Below the pieces are notes generated by a model. That model saw only the letters and a program-made list of their open reading frames with translations. It had not been told where the DNA came from and did no database searches. Made by a program: the position numbers and the translations under genes. 50,264 nt of DNA, taken from contig CAIXCY010000139.1 of NCBI GenBank assembly GCA_903918045.1, positions 1-50,264 of the forward strand. The letters run 5' to 3'. Of the stretch, positions 33,460-41,302 are shown in pieces. The stretch's first letter is position 1, and every line of letters starts with the position of its first letter. Source of the DNA: an uncultured Bacteroidia bacterium (GTDB lineage: Bacteria > Bacteroidota > Bacteroidia > Bacteroidales > Prolixibacteraceae).

Positions 33460-36400
33460 TCATTTATACCCAATTGCCTTTAATTTGCTTTCAAAATCGG
33501 CCGGCAGTTTTTCGACCGGTTTGTTCAGATCGTGCGCTGCAAAACGGAGCATATTGCGAAGTAGACGTTCTGCCGCTGGATGGGTTCCCAGATTATCACG
33601 AATCAGCAAGGTATTTAGGATAAAGTTTCCAGCGCCAAATGAGTTGACCGAAACCATTAACCCCGAGGCATAATCGAGCGACGATTTGATAGAACCGGCT
33701 ACCGCCTCCAGCGGTGGATCCTGACTTACAAAGGCTAGGGCCGGAATGATCTCCCTGTAAAATTGATGATCCATCAATCCTCCCGAAGGTAGCCCTTCGA
33801 AAATAGGATGTTGCTTGGCCCATTCATCCTTGAGATAAAGCCAGCTGTACAAATTCGATAAGGACCCTTTCTTCTCCAAAGGTAAAAACCTGACTGTATT
33901 TTTTCCCTGCCTAAACACTTCAGGAGCGAGAAAAACAACATTTGATCCGCCGGCAATGTGTTGAATAAGTGCAGTGAATGCAGATAAAGTGTCCTTTCCA
34001 GCCGGTGGAATTGCTCCTACAAGAATCACTTCCCGTGCGATTTGCCTTTCTGAATTAAATGGCTGTGTTTTTATGTGATGTTCTGACAGCCATTTGGTCA
34101 GGAGTGAATCGACCCCCCAGGTGGTTATGACCGTCTCAACTTCAGGCATTTGACTTGGATCATCTACCCAGAATTCAACCTCACCGCATGTTGGCGCAGC
34201 CCCCCGTTCGAGCGTTGCTAAAAGCTTGTATTTTCCGGCAGGTTCATCTACGGGCAATTCGATCGTATAAATTGGGATAGCTAATGGCAATTCCTCATCC
34301 TTTTGAGTGACAGGAATTGTTATCGTTGTTCTGTGCTCATAGACTTTCTGATTGCCTGGACCAACTACCTGTATCAAGGCAACATATTCTCCTGCAGGAA
34401 GGGCATCTTCATTGGCAAGTACCACCTCGAGTTTAATTTTCTCACCGCGATAGATATTTTTTGGTTCGGCAAACAGGCACCAGCGCAACGGGGCTAGCTC
34501 CTCAAACAACGCATCAGTTGTGCCGGGCTTAAGTTCCCTGAAGGTGGTCGTCAGTCCTTCGCCACCCATCACATGGTCATTCATCCCGGTAAGGTTATGT
34601 CCTGCAATCTGCGGATTCGAGCGGATGGCAGTAAGCCCAATCCTTCGCTGGCCTGCCACTCTGCGGATGCTTTCGGCAAAGAAATCCTCAGGACGGGGGT
34701 AGATCTCATTGAGGTTCCATTTGTCCCAGTCTACCAGGAATTTACCGAGCTTATCCTTATAAAACAGCGCGTCTTCAGCTCCGGCTTTACCTAACTGTTC
34801 AAAATGACGCGTTACCCGCCAAAGGTCTACTGAACTGCCAATGCCATATTCAGAAAGAAAAACAGGCTTTGAATTTTTTCCAAGGTTCCGGATTGCCTCT
34901 GTCGCTTTGAGTGGTTGAGGAACTACGGGATACACATGTGCATCGCCGGCACCTTCACAATAGCCTCCCAACCTGGTCATCTTTGCCGGTTTAGCATCAG
35001 GGGACTCATTTCCCAGCAGATACTCCCATGATTCAGACCTGGGATTTGAAATCGAGCCGATGTTGTATTGTCCATCCCAGCGACCACTTCCCAGCAGTAC
35101 CATCCGGGTTTGATCCAACGATCGCACCTGGGGAAGTAAGGCAACTGAGTGCCGGAATACCGGACCATCAAATGTCTCATTCAGAAGTCCCCAGATCACA
35201 ACACTTGGGTGGTTGCGATCGCGACGGATCATCCCAAACTGAGAACGATCAAAACGCTCAAACATCACCGATGAACTGTCCAATCCCTGGGAAGCAAACG
35301 ATTCATTGTAAACCATGAGTCCAATTTCGTCGCATAAATCAAGCTGGTAAGGTTGTGCCCCACCCCAGATAAAACGGATCGCATTAAAACCCATCACCTT
35401 CATATCGAGCAAATCAAGCCGTGCCAGATTCGGGTCCATGGGTAACCTCTGACCAACAGGATAGTTATTGCACGAGTGGGAGGATCTCAGGAAAAGGCGC
35501 TTCCCGTTGAGGCGGAAACTGCCGTTTTCAAATTTGAAATCGCGAAAACCAAAACGTACTGAACGCTCATCTGCTGTCTGCTCGTTCTGATTTGTGTTCC
35601 GAAGAGTAAGTCGGTACAAATAGGGATTATTAGTATCCCATAACCGTGGCTCTTCAATTTTAATTGATGATTTTATTATCGTGTCTCCCGGAGGAACGGT
35701 ACATTCGAATTCGAGTGTTTTCAGGGTTTCACCCGAGGATGCCGGGGCAACCGAGATTATGAGTTGTTGATGAACGCGGCTTAAACCCGCATTGTGAATG
35801 GTCGCTTCGATTTCGACTACATCACTTTTTGAGTTAGCCGATGCAAAAAGATCTTCTACCCGAACAACCGGAACAAACCTTAATTCGACTGAACCGGTGA
35901 TCCCTCCGCAATTGTATTCCCCTCCGGCAGAATATGGCATAACTCTTGCCTGACGGGGAATCTGCTTGAGCGTCATTCCATCAATAGGTTCGTTGGTGGG
36001 ATTTAAGACCCGGACAGATAAATGATTCGGCTCGCCCGTTTTGATCACATCTGTGACATCAATTGAGAACGAGACATCACCGCTTTCGTACCTACCCATG
36101 AAGGTGTTATTTAGCCAGATGTCACCCATGTAATCGATTGATTCAAATCGTAATAACGTCCTTCCTGACGGATAATTGTTCCTTGGTGCCACAAAGTCAT
36201 ACCAGTACCATACCACGCCGTGGTATGCCGGAAAAACTTCCTGAAGAATCCAGGGAACCTTAATCTTTTTGGCACCCGGAAGGGGCGACTGCCACCAGCT
36301 CTTCTCCTTCCCGATATTCTGCGGATCTTTTTCGATGAACCATTCGCCATTCAGGGAGATGACCGATTTGGAGGTTTGTCGGGTGCTTTTTGAAGTATAT

Positions 36401-36489
36401 ATTTGAGCTGCTAAACTGCCGTAATTTATCGTAATGACTAAAATAATCAAAAATAATTTAATCCGGAATTGCTGTTTTGTTTTAAGCAT
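33460..36489 (-). CDS. GH2 beta-glycosidase (beta-galactosidase-like), exported
   Basis: The protein has 1009 residues with a signal peptide (NYGSLAAQ). Domain order: jelly-roll sugar-binding domain (about 40-210, SLNGEWFIEKDP, DIWLNNTFMGRYESG), immunoglobulin-like domain (215-325), and TIM barrel. The barrel carries the acid/base Glu438 in VIWGLLNE and the nucleophile Glu547 in FLSEYG. A long C-terminal part includes a Rossmann-like segment (about 785-960, VVFLAPEVFRQG, GNFILNTLLIRDNLGTHPAAERLLRNML) not present in simple LacZ-type enzymes. It hydrolyses a terminal beta-linked sugar, probably galactose or glucuronate. The barrel also has FNAIRFIWGGAQPYQLDLCDEIGL. Substrate is uncertain. Confidence 0.85.
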   Translation of the reverse strand: MLKTKQQFRIKLFLIILVITINYGSLAAQIYTSKSTRQTSKSVISLNGEWFIEKDPQNIGKEKSWWQSPLPGAKKIKVPWILQEVFPAYHGVVWYWYDFVAPRNNYPSGRTLLRFESIDYMGDIWLNNTFMGRYESGDVSFSIDVTDVIKTGEPNHLSVRVLNPTNEPIDGMTLKQIPRQARVMPYSAGGEYNCGGITGSVELRFVPVVRVEDLFASANSKSDVVEIEATIHNAGLSRVHQQLIISVAPASSGETLKTLEFECTVPPGDTIIKSSIKIEEPRLWDTNNPYLYRLTLRNTNQNEQTADERSVRFGFRDFKFENGSFRLNGKRLFLRSSHSCNNYPVGQRLPMDPNLARLDLLDMKVMGFNAIRFIWGGAQPYQLDLCDEIGLMVYNESFASQGLDSSSVMFERFDRSQFGMIRRDRNHPSVVIWGLLNETFDGPVFRHSVALLPQVRSLDQTRMVLLGSGRWDGQYNIGSISNPRSESWEYLLGNESPDAKPAKMTRLGGYCEGAGDAHVYPVVPQPLKATEAIRNLGKNSKPVFLSEYGIGSSVDLWRVTRHFEQLGKAGAEDALFYKDKLGKFLVDWDKWNLNEIYPRPEDFFAESIRRVAGQRRIGLTAIRSNPQIAGHNLTGMNDHVMGGEGLTTTFRELKPGTTDALFEELAPLRWCLFAEPKNIYRGEKIKLEVVLANEDALPAGEYVALIQVVGPGNQKVYEHRTTITIPVTQKDEELPLAIPIYTIELPVDEPAGKYKLLATLERGAAPTCGEVEFWVDDPSQMPEVETVITTWGVDSLLTKWLSEHHIKTQPFNSERQIAREVILVGAIPPAGKDTLSAFTALIQHIAGGSNVVFLAPEVFRQGKNTVRFLPLEKKGSLSNLYSWLYLKDEWAKQHPIFEGLPSGGLMDHQFYREIIPALAFVSQDPPLEAVAGSIKSSLDYASGLMVSVNSFGAGNFILNTLLIRDNLGTHPAAERLLRNMLRFAAHDLNKPVEKLPADFESKLKAIGYK

Positions 36490-36567
36490 AATGCATTAGT
36501 TAAGACGTTAAATTCCTAAATTATAGAAATGCCGTAGGCCTCAAATATTGGTAGAAGAGTAATTAGA

Positions 36568-36731
36568 GATGTTGTATCAAAAGTCTTTTTACCGCGGAGA
36601 AACGCAAAGAAGTCGCAATCCGCCAGCTGGCGGACGCAGAGATATTCTGCAGTATTTTAATGCTTTGCGATCCTCTGCGGTTTTTCTTGGCGGCTCTCTG
36701 CGTTTAATTTTTTTACTTTTGATACAGCCTC
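36568..36731. mobile_element. MITE-like element, copy 2, with nested palindrome
   Basis: The right end is the perfect consensus ACTTTTGATACAGCCTC (36715-36731). The left end GATGTTGTATCAAAAGT (36568-36584) matches with two changes. The core resembles the other copies, but TCCGCCAGCTGGCGGA (36619-36634) takes the place of AGTTA-like bases, suggesting insertion of the small palindrome into the element. It fills most of the 303-bp gap 36490-36792. Confidence 0.75.
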
Positions 36732-36792
36732 TTTTTTTTATTTTTACTAATATATAGTCCGGAACGGAACTTGGAAATAATTGTCATTTTTG

Positions 36793-38832
36793 TTATTGAG
36801 ACTTTTTATACCATATCAACACCGATCCCGGCTTATTCTTCAGCACCAACTCATAACCATTCATCAACTTCTCCCCTGTTACTGTTGTTTTTACCTGTGA
36901 ATCTTCATCGGTAAGCTCATAGCTCCTTTGGGGATCAATCCCACGCAACTTAACCTGAATGGATTCCGTTTCACAATTTTTACGCCGGAATGCCATGATT
37001 ATTCCATCCTTCTGATCAGGCCGGTTTAGCTGATAGGCGAGGGATACATTGTCTTTGGTCATATTTTCAGTAGCAGTGAGCGGATAGTAATCGCCATAAT
37101 AATAGGGGCGTAATCGTTTAAACTCCTTGAAATACTTTTGAAGTTCAGGTTGGGAATGTTCGCGGCTGTTGATATCCCAGTTGATCACCATGGAGGAGCT
37201 CATGCTTGACCTGAAATGGTAAGGAGAGATCGTGAAGTTTCCAGTGCCATGGAGTGGAAGATAAAAATTTAATCCATAGGTATGACATTGTGCCCCTTCG
37301 GGCTCACCGTATTGGTAATCAGTCCGCCACAGTGGGGAGCTTCGGGAAATCGTTTCCAGATCAATGCGTCGTCCACCGCTCGCGCAATTGTCGATGATCA
37401 GGTTTGGAAACCGCTCATGCAATGTATCCCAGAAGGCATAGAGACCTTCGATATGGCGGATCTCTGAGATTCCAATCCTGTCGGGCTTGTCGTTGGCTTC
37501 CCAGTAGGGCATCGGATCAAAGTTGAAATCCTGACGGTAATAGTCGACCCCCTCCCGCTTTAAAAAGTCGGAGATATAATTGGTGAGCCAGGCCCGGGCT
37601 TCCGGATTTCCAAGGTTAAAAAGTGAGTTTTCGTTTCCCTTAAGATTGATCAACCAGTCGGGATTTTGATTGGCGAACAGCGTTCCTTTGGTTACCCGCT
37701 CCGGCTCAAACCACAGCAGGAATTTCGAACCAACCGCGTGGGCTGCATCGGTAACCGGTTTAAAGCCATTGGGAAAGTTCTCGGTGTTCGGACTCCAGTT
37801 TCCAACGTTTGGCCAGCTTCCGTTACATTTATACCACCCTGCATCGAGCCAGAATACCTCGGGGACGATTCCAAATTGCTGATGCCGTTTGATCAGTGCA
37901 ACAGAATAGGATTCAGTGGAACAGGTATGTTCGTTACACGGAGGTGGACCTTCGCGGGCGAGGAATGTGGCAAATGGCAATTCAACATGCTTTCCTTCAA
38001 TCTTACGCGAATGATGGAGAAGCACAAACTTCCTGAACTCGTTATGCCCTGTCATCCGGTCTTCACCGTTCCAGAAAAGGAGCGAAATTTTAGGTGTTCG
38101 GATCTCCTCTTTGGGAAGGAGGGTGAGCTTTAGCTTTTCCATTCCCGATTTCAGGGATACCGATTTACTGTCCGTTTGAACCAGATCGGCAAACCATTTC
38201 CCGGTCCAGCCAACGGCTACCATAACTCCCTGATGACCGGGCATCTCCAGATTGAAAAACGGAAAGGCGGTATTGTCGGATGAACGCCCACCCTTGGGAG
38301 TCATATAAATCGATTTTCCGATCTCCAAAGGCTCATCGATAGGCTGAAAATCGGTCCGCTCGGCATTGCTCCCATGGGCATGGTGCAGTATAAACTGACC
38401 CTTTCCCTTAGAACTGAACTTGTAATTTATAACATTGGCCTTCTCAATAACAGGAGTATTAGTGGCCGAAGTATTTTCAAATTTAAGTACCCATTCAACG
38501 GCAGGAAAATCTGTGAACCCCGATACAAAGCACTTTACTGTCAAACCGCTTTGCGGATCAGTGTAAGTGTATTTCGATTCTGCCACCTCCGGATCGTTGG
38601 ATATTAAGTTTTCAGATTGAAACTTCCACCCTTTGATAAAGCTATCTGAGTTTTTTCCTCCGTAAACAAACGAAAAGGGTGGGATTTTACCCTTTGCAAA
38701 GTGTTGAATCACCCACTTGTGAACATTGACGGAATTGACAGGTTTGCTATTTCTTTCATTACCAAAGGCTATGCTGATAAATGCAAATAAGAGCATACAG
38801 GATATCAAACCATTCTTTACATATTTTTTCAA
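36793..38832 (-). CDS. GH36 alpha-galactosidase-type enzyme, exported
   Basis: The protein has 679 residues and a signal peptide (FISIAFGN). An N-terminal beta-supersandwich (to about 285) is followed by the TIM barrel with FWLDAGWYKC, LLWFEPERV, the nucleophile Asp435 in YYRQDFNF, IIDNCASGGRRID, and the acid/base Asp505 in LWRTDYQYGEPEG. These are diagnostic for clan GH-D, GH36. The WFEPERV motif is typical of the alpha-galactosidases. A C-terminal beta-sandwich ends the protein. It removes terminal alpha-galactose or alpha-GalNAc from a glycan. It is probably periplasmic. Confidence 0.9.
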   Translation of the reverse strand: MKKYVKNGLISCMLLFAFISIAFGNERNSKPVNSVNVHKWVIQHFAKGKIPPFSFVYGGKNSDSFIKGWKFQSENLISNDPEVAESKYTYTDPQSGLTVKCFVSGFTDFPAVEWVLKFENTSATNTPVIEKANVINYKFSSKGKGQFILHHAHGSNAERTDFQPIDEPLEIGKSIYMTPKGGRSSDNTAFPFFNLEMPGHQGVMVAVGWTGKWFADLVQTDSKSVSLKSGMEKLKLTLLPKEEIRTPKISLLFWNGEDRMTGHNEFRKFVLLHHSRKIEGKHVELPFATFLAREGPPPCNEHTCSTESYSVALIKRHQQFGIVPEVFWLDAGWYKCNGSWPNVGNWSPNTENFPNGFKPVTDAAHAVGSKFLLWFEPERVTKGTLFANQNPDWLINLKGNENSLFNLGNPEARAWLTNYISDFLKREGVDYYRQDFNFDPMPYWEANDKPDRIGISEIRHIEGLYAFWDTLHERFPNLIIDNCASGGRRIDLETISRSSPLWRTDYQYGEPEGAQCHTYGLNFYLPLHGTGNFTISPYHFRSSMSSSMVINWDINSREHSQPELQKYFKEFKRLRPYYYGDYYPLTATENMTKDNVSLAYQLNRPDQKDGIIMAFRRKNCETESIQVKLRGIDPQRSYELTDEDSQVKTTVTGEKLMNGYELVLKNKPGSVLIWYKKSQ

Positions 38833-38887
38833 GAGGCAATTTTTTAATGATTTGGATAATGATCACAAAATAGGATAAAAATATTTG

Positions 38888-38971
38888 AACACTGATGACG
38901 CTGATATGACGGATAAACTCTGATTTTTAAAGCAATCGGTGAAGATCTGTAAAATCAGTGTAATCAGTGTT
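38888..38971. repeat. ACTGATGACACTGAT-type inverted repeat
   Basis: AACACTGATGACGCTGAT (38888-38905) and ATCAGTGTAATCAGTGTT (38954-38971) are reverse complements at 16 of 18 positions. It lies in the 189-bp gap between GH36 and the NagB-like gene. Confidence 0.65.
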
Positions 38972-39021
38972 CCGTTATTCTGCAAATTGATTTTTATCCT
39001 GATCTTTTCTTATTTCCACAG

Positions 39022-39954
39022 TTAGTGCATCTCTGTTTCGCAAACTCCAATTCCACCCCTGAAATAATTAAATTGTACATTGGGGTGGTCGGCCAGCAGG
39101 GACATTGGAACGGCACTGTCCATAATCTTTTTGCTGATCATCAAGGCTGTCAACCTTTGACCAAAGGCATTGTCATGTGCGCCTGCCTGCCAGATCGAGA
39201 CTTTTTCTGCCTTCCAGGTCTGCTGAGGACCAACGGTAAGTGCCTGTCTTGGAATTCCTGTGACTACGCCGCCGGCGCTCGTACGGGCATTTTGCATGCA
39301 GGTAATCGGGTGAAGATCAACCACACGTGTTGTGAGTTTACGGAACTCCTCGGGAGTTGGAGGAGCATCCTTGTAAAGACCTTCACGTTTGAATGGGTCA
39401 TTAAATGCCCAGTGTTTGGTATCGCCCTGACCACCCTGCATCACAGCGCAGCGAACGCCGCTATCCCAACTCGCGATGTATTTGCTCGTATCGGCTTTGG
39501 GGAAATGCATATTCACCTCAGGCATTCTTAATTCGGGTTTAATACGGTTGAAACAGAGGTCTTTATCGGCCTTCTCAAATGATATCGGATTGTCGGCAGG
39601 TAGCTCCCTGCCATCAACATACCACTCGTCCATTCCCCAGAAATGGGCGTTTGCAAGGTTCAGATCCAGGGCATTCACGATCCTGGCAACAAGGGGTAAT
39701 TGTTCGGTAGGACCAATCGGGCCACAGATTCCAACAGGATTGCTTGCACTTGCCTGTTTCCATGCAGTGATGTATTCAAGCGCCTCGGCGAGGTAGAAAT
39801 CCTCCAATGTATCGTAGAAAACAACTTTAAACCCGGGCCGCGATAATTGAAGCAAATCTTCAGGGGTAAGTTTTGCGGCATCCATCAATAAATCATCCTC
39901 CAGGGTTGTAAAATCCCACCATTCAGGAGCTAACATACTTAATTTTCTGGCCAT
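39022..39954 (-). CDS. NagB-like glucosamine-6-phosphate isomerase/deaminase family protein
   Basis: This is a cytosolic protein of 310 residues with no signal peptide. NagB-fold features are altered but recognisable: [19 protein letters not shown] where NagB has its GSTP phosphate loop, [10 protein letters not shown] (Asp109), [15 protein letters not shown] (Asp178 and His181, matching the VGxDGHIAFNEP loop), and [12 protein letters not shown]. The family isomerises and deaminates amino-sugar phosphates. The altered loops suggest a changed substrate. A PIG-L deacetylase is encoded 379 bases upstream on the same strand; in some Bacteroidota the two domains are fused, which supports a joint role. 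An amino-sugar role is inferred. Confidence 0.75.
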   Translation of the reverse strand: MARKLSMLAPEWWDFTTLEDDLLMDAAKLTPEDLLQLSRPGFKVVFYDTLEDFYLAEALEYITAWKQASASNPVGICGPIGPTEQLPLVARIVNALDLNLANAHFWGMDEWYVDGRELPADNPISFEKADKDLCFNRIKPELRMPEVNMHFPKADTSKYIASWDSGVRCAVMQGGQGDTKHWAFNDPFKREGLYKDAPPTPEEFRKLTTRVVDLHPITCMQNARTSAGGVVTGIPRQALTVGPQQTWKAEKVSIWQAGAHDNAFGQRLTALMISKKIMDSAVPMSLLADHPNVQFNYFRGGIGVCETEMH

Positions 39955-40088
39955 AAGAATTTAATTTTTTAGATTTGGAAATGAGTTTTAGAATTTTTTC
40001 ACTAGTTTTCGTTTGAAATCGGAAATAACCAAGATTTCGCAACAACGTAGCTTTTACGAGTTTTTAGAGCTAACATCTAAAAGCTATA

Positions 40089-40241
40089 GAGGCTATATCT
40101 AAAGTCTTTTTTCCGCAGAGATACGCAAAGAAGGCGCAAAGTTACGCAGAGTTATCGTGTTTTATTATAATGCTTTACGGTTCTCTGCGTTGGCACTCAG
40201 CGGTTCTCTGCGGTTAAATTTTTTACTTTTGATATAGGTTC
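40089..40241. mobile_element. MITE-like element, copy 3
   Basis: The ends are GAGGCTATATCTAAAGT (40089-40105) and ACTTTTGATATAGGTTC (40225-40241), each close to the family consensus. The core has CCGCAGAGATACGCAAAG and, in the other arm, CTCTGCGGTTAAATTTTTT. It occupies the middle of the 379-bp gap 39955-40333. The bases on either side show nothing recognisable. Confidence 0.7.
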
Positions 40242-40333
40242 AAAAAGAATTTTCACTTACCTAAGAATTAAAAACTGAGATTTGACATCTTTTTATTCTC
40301 ATTTTCAAATTGCCGAATTTTCAAATTATCGAA

Positions 40334-41086
40334 TTATTTAATTAAAACGAGATCCCCAATCACTGCTTTCAGAATATTATCCTGAGGATACCCGTGTCCC
40401 AGGTGCTGACGGAAACCTTCGGCATATTTGACACTTATCTCTGCTCCACGGTGAGCCGCAAACTGCTTCATAGCAATTAGATACTGATCCATCTTATGGT
40501 GCTTCCGAAGCCAATCGCGCTGACTGGCATGACATGCAAGGGTCTCTTCCTTGATGCCAATTTCACCGGTAATATCGACGTAAAAACCCGGGATAACAGG
40601 GACACCAAACTTATCTTTCCCCTCCATCGGATCGACATAATAAAGATAGGGAACCATTCCGTAAGGTTCCCCTGCTGCTTCCATGTTTTTTATCCCTGCA
40701 CCAAAACAGGCGGTCTGGGCCACAAGGCTGGTCGTCTCATGATCAATCATATAACAATTCGGACTCGCAGTTATAACAATCGTTGGCTGTACCTTGCGGA
40801 TTAAGGTTGTAGCTTTGTTGATGGTTTCCCGGTCATACATAATGTAAACATCATCACATTCAAGACAGTGGTAAGTACCCCCCAGGCGTTCAGCCGCTTT
40901 GGCCCCTTCTGCTCTGCGGATCACGCTGATCTCCTCTCGGGTTAGCTCTGCCGAACCTTTATCGCCTGGTGTCATCGTTGCAATGTGAATCTCCCAACCC
41001 GCTTTCTTTAACAGCGATAGCGTTCCGACACACATCAGTTCTGCATCGTCGGGATGGGCAAAAATTCCTAATACTGTTTTATTCAT
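40334..41086 (-). CDS. PIG-L/LmbE-family deacetylase
   Basis: This is a cytosolic protein of 250 residues with no signal peptide. The zinc site is visible: AHPDDAE (His11, Asp14) and IDHETTS (His116). Asp13 is the likely general base. The family removes acetyl groups from N-acetylglucosaminyl conjugates. It probably works with the NagB-like protein downstream on the same strand, although a 379-bp gap with a mobile element now separates them. It is the first gene of the - strand block. Divergent from it, the GH2 at 41303 resembles exo-glucosaminidases. The natural substrate cannot be read from sequence. Confidence 0.88.
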   Translation of the reverse strand: MNKTVLGIFAHPDDAELMCVGTLSLLKKAGWEIHIATMTPGDKGSAELTREEISVIRRAEGAKAAERLGGTYHCLECDDVYIMYDRETINKATTLIRKVQPTIVITASPNCYMIDHETTSLVAQTACFGAGIKNMEAAGEPYGMVPYLYYVDPMEGKDKFGVPVIPGFYVDITGEIGIKEETLACHASQRDWLRKHHKMDQYLIAMKQFAAHRGAEISVKYAEGFRQHLGHGYPQDNILKAVIGDLVLIK

Positions 41087-41302
41087 ATTGGGTACTATTT
41101 TAGATTTGACATTACAATGGTATTTGAAAAGAGAATCAATGTGTAATACTTTTCAATTCATGAATGATACTTTTATACAATCAGGATGAAGGTTAGTTCA
41201 GTTTCAGGTACATTTGTATCATACTAACCGGTGCTAAATTTAAAATATATTTCTTTCCAATACATGGCATTGAAAAAAATACTTTTTTTGAAACGTTATT
41301 TA

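Noticed and set aside
36569-36757. Short + strand frame across the repeat element
   Set aside because: The frame follows the MITE-like sequence and is not conserved in the other copies, which have different indels.
37666-38133. A 155-codon + strand frame
   Set aside because: It is antisense to the GH36 gene, whose protein shows a full family pattern through the same bases. No signal or motif supports it.
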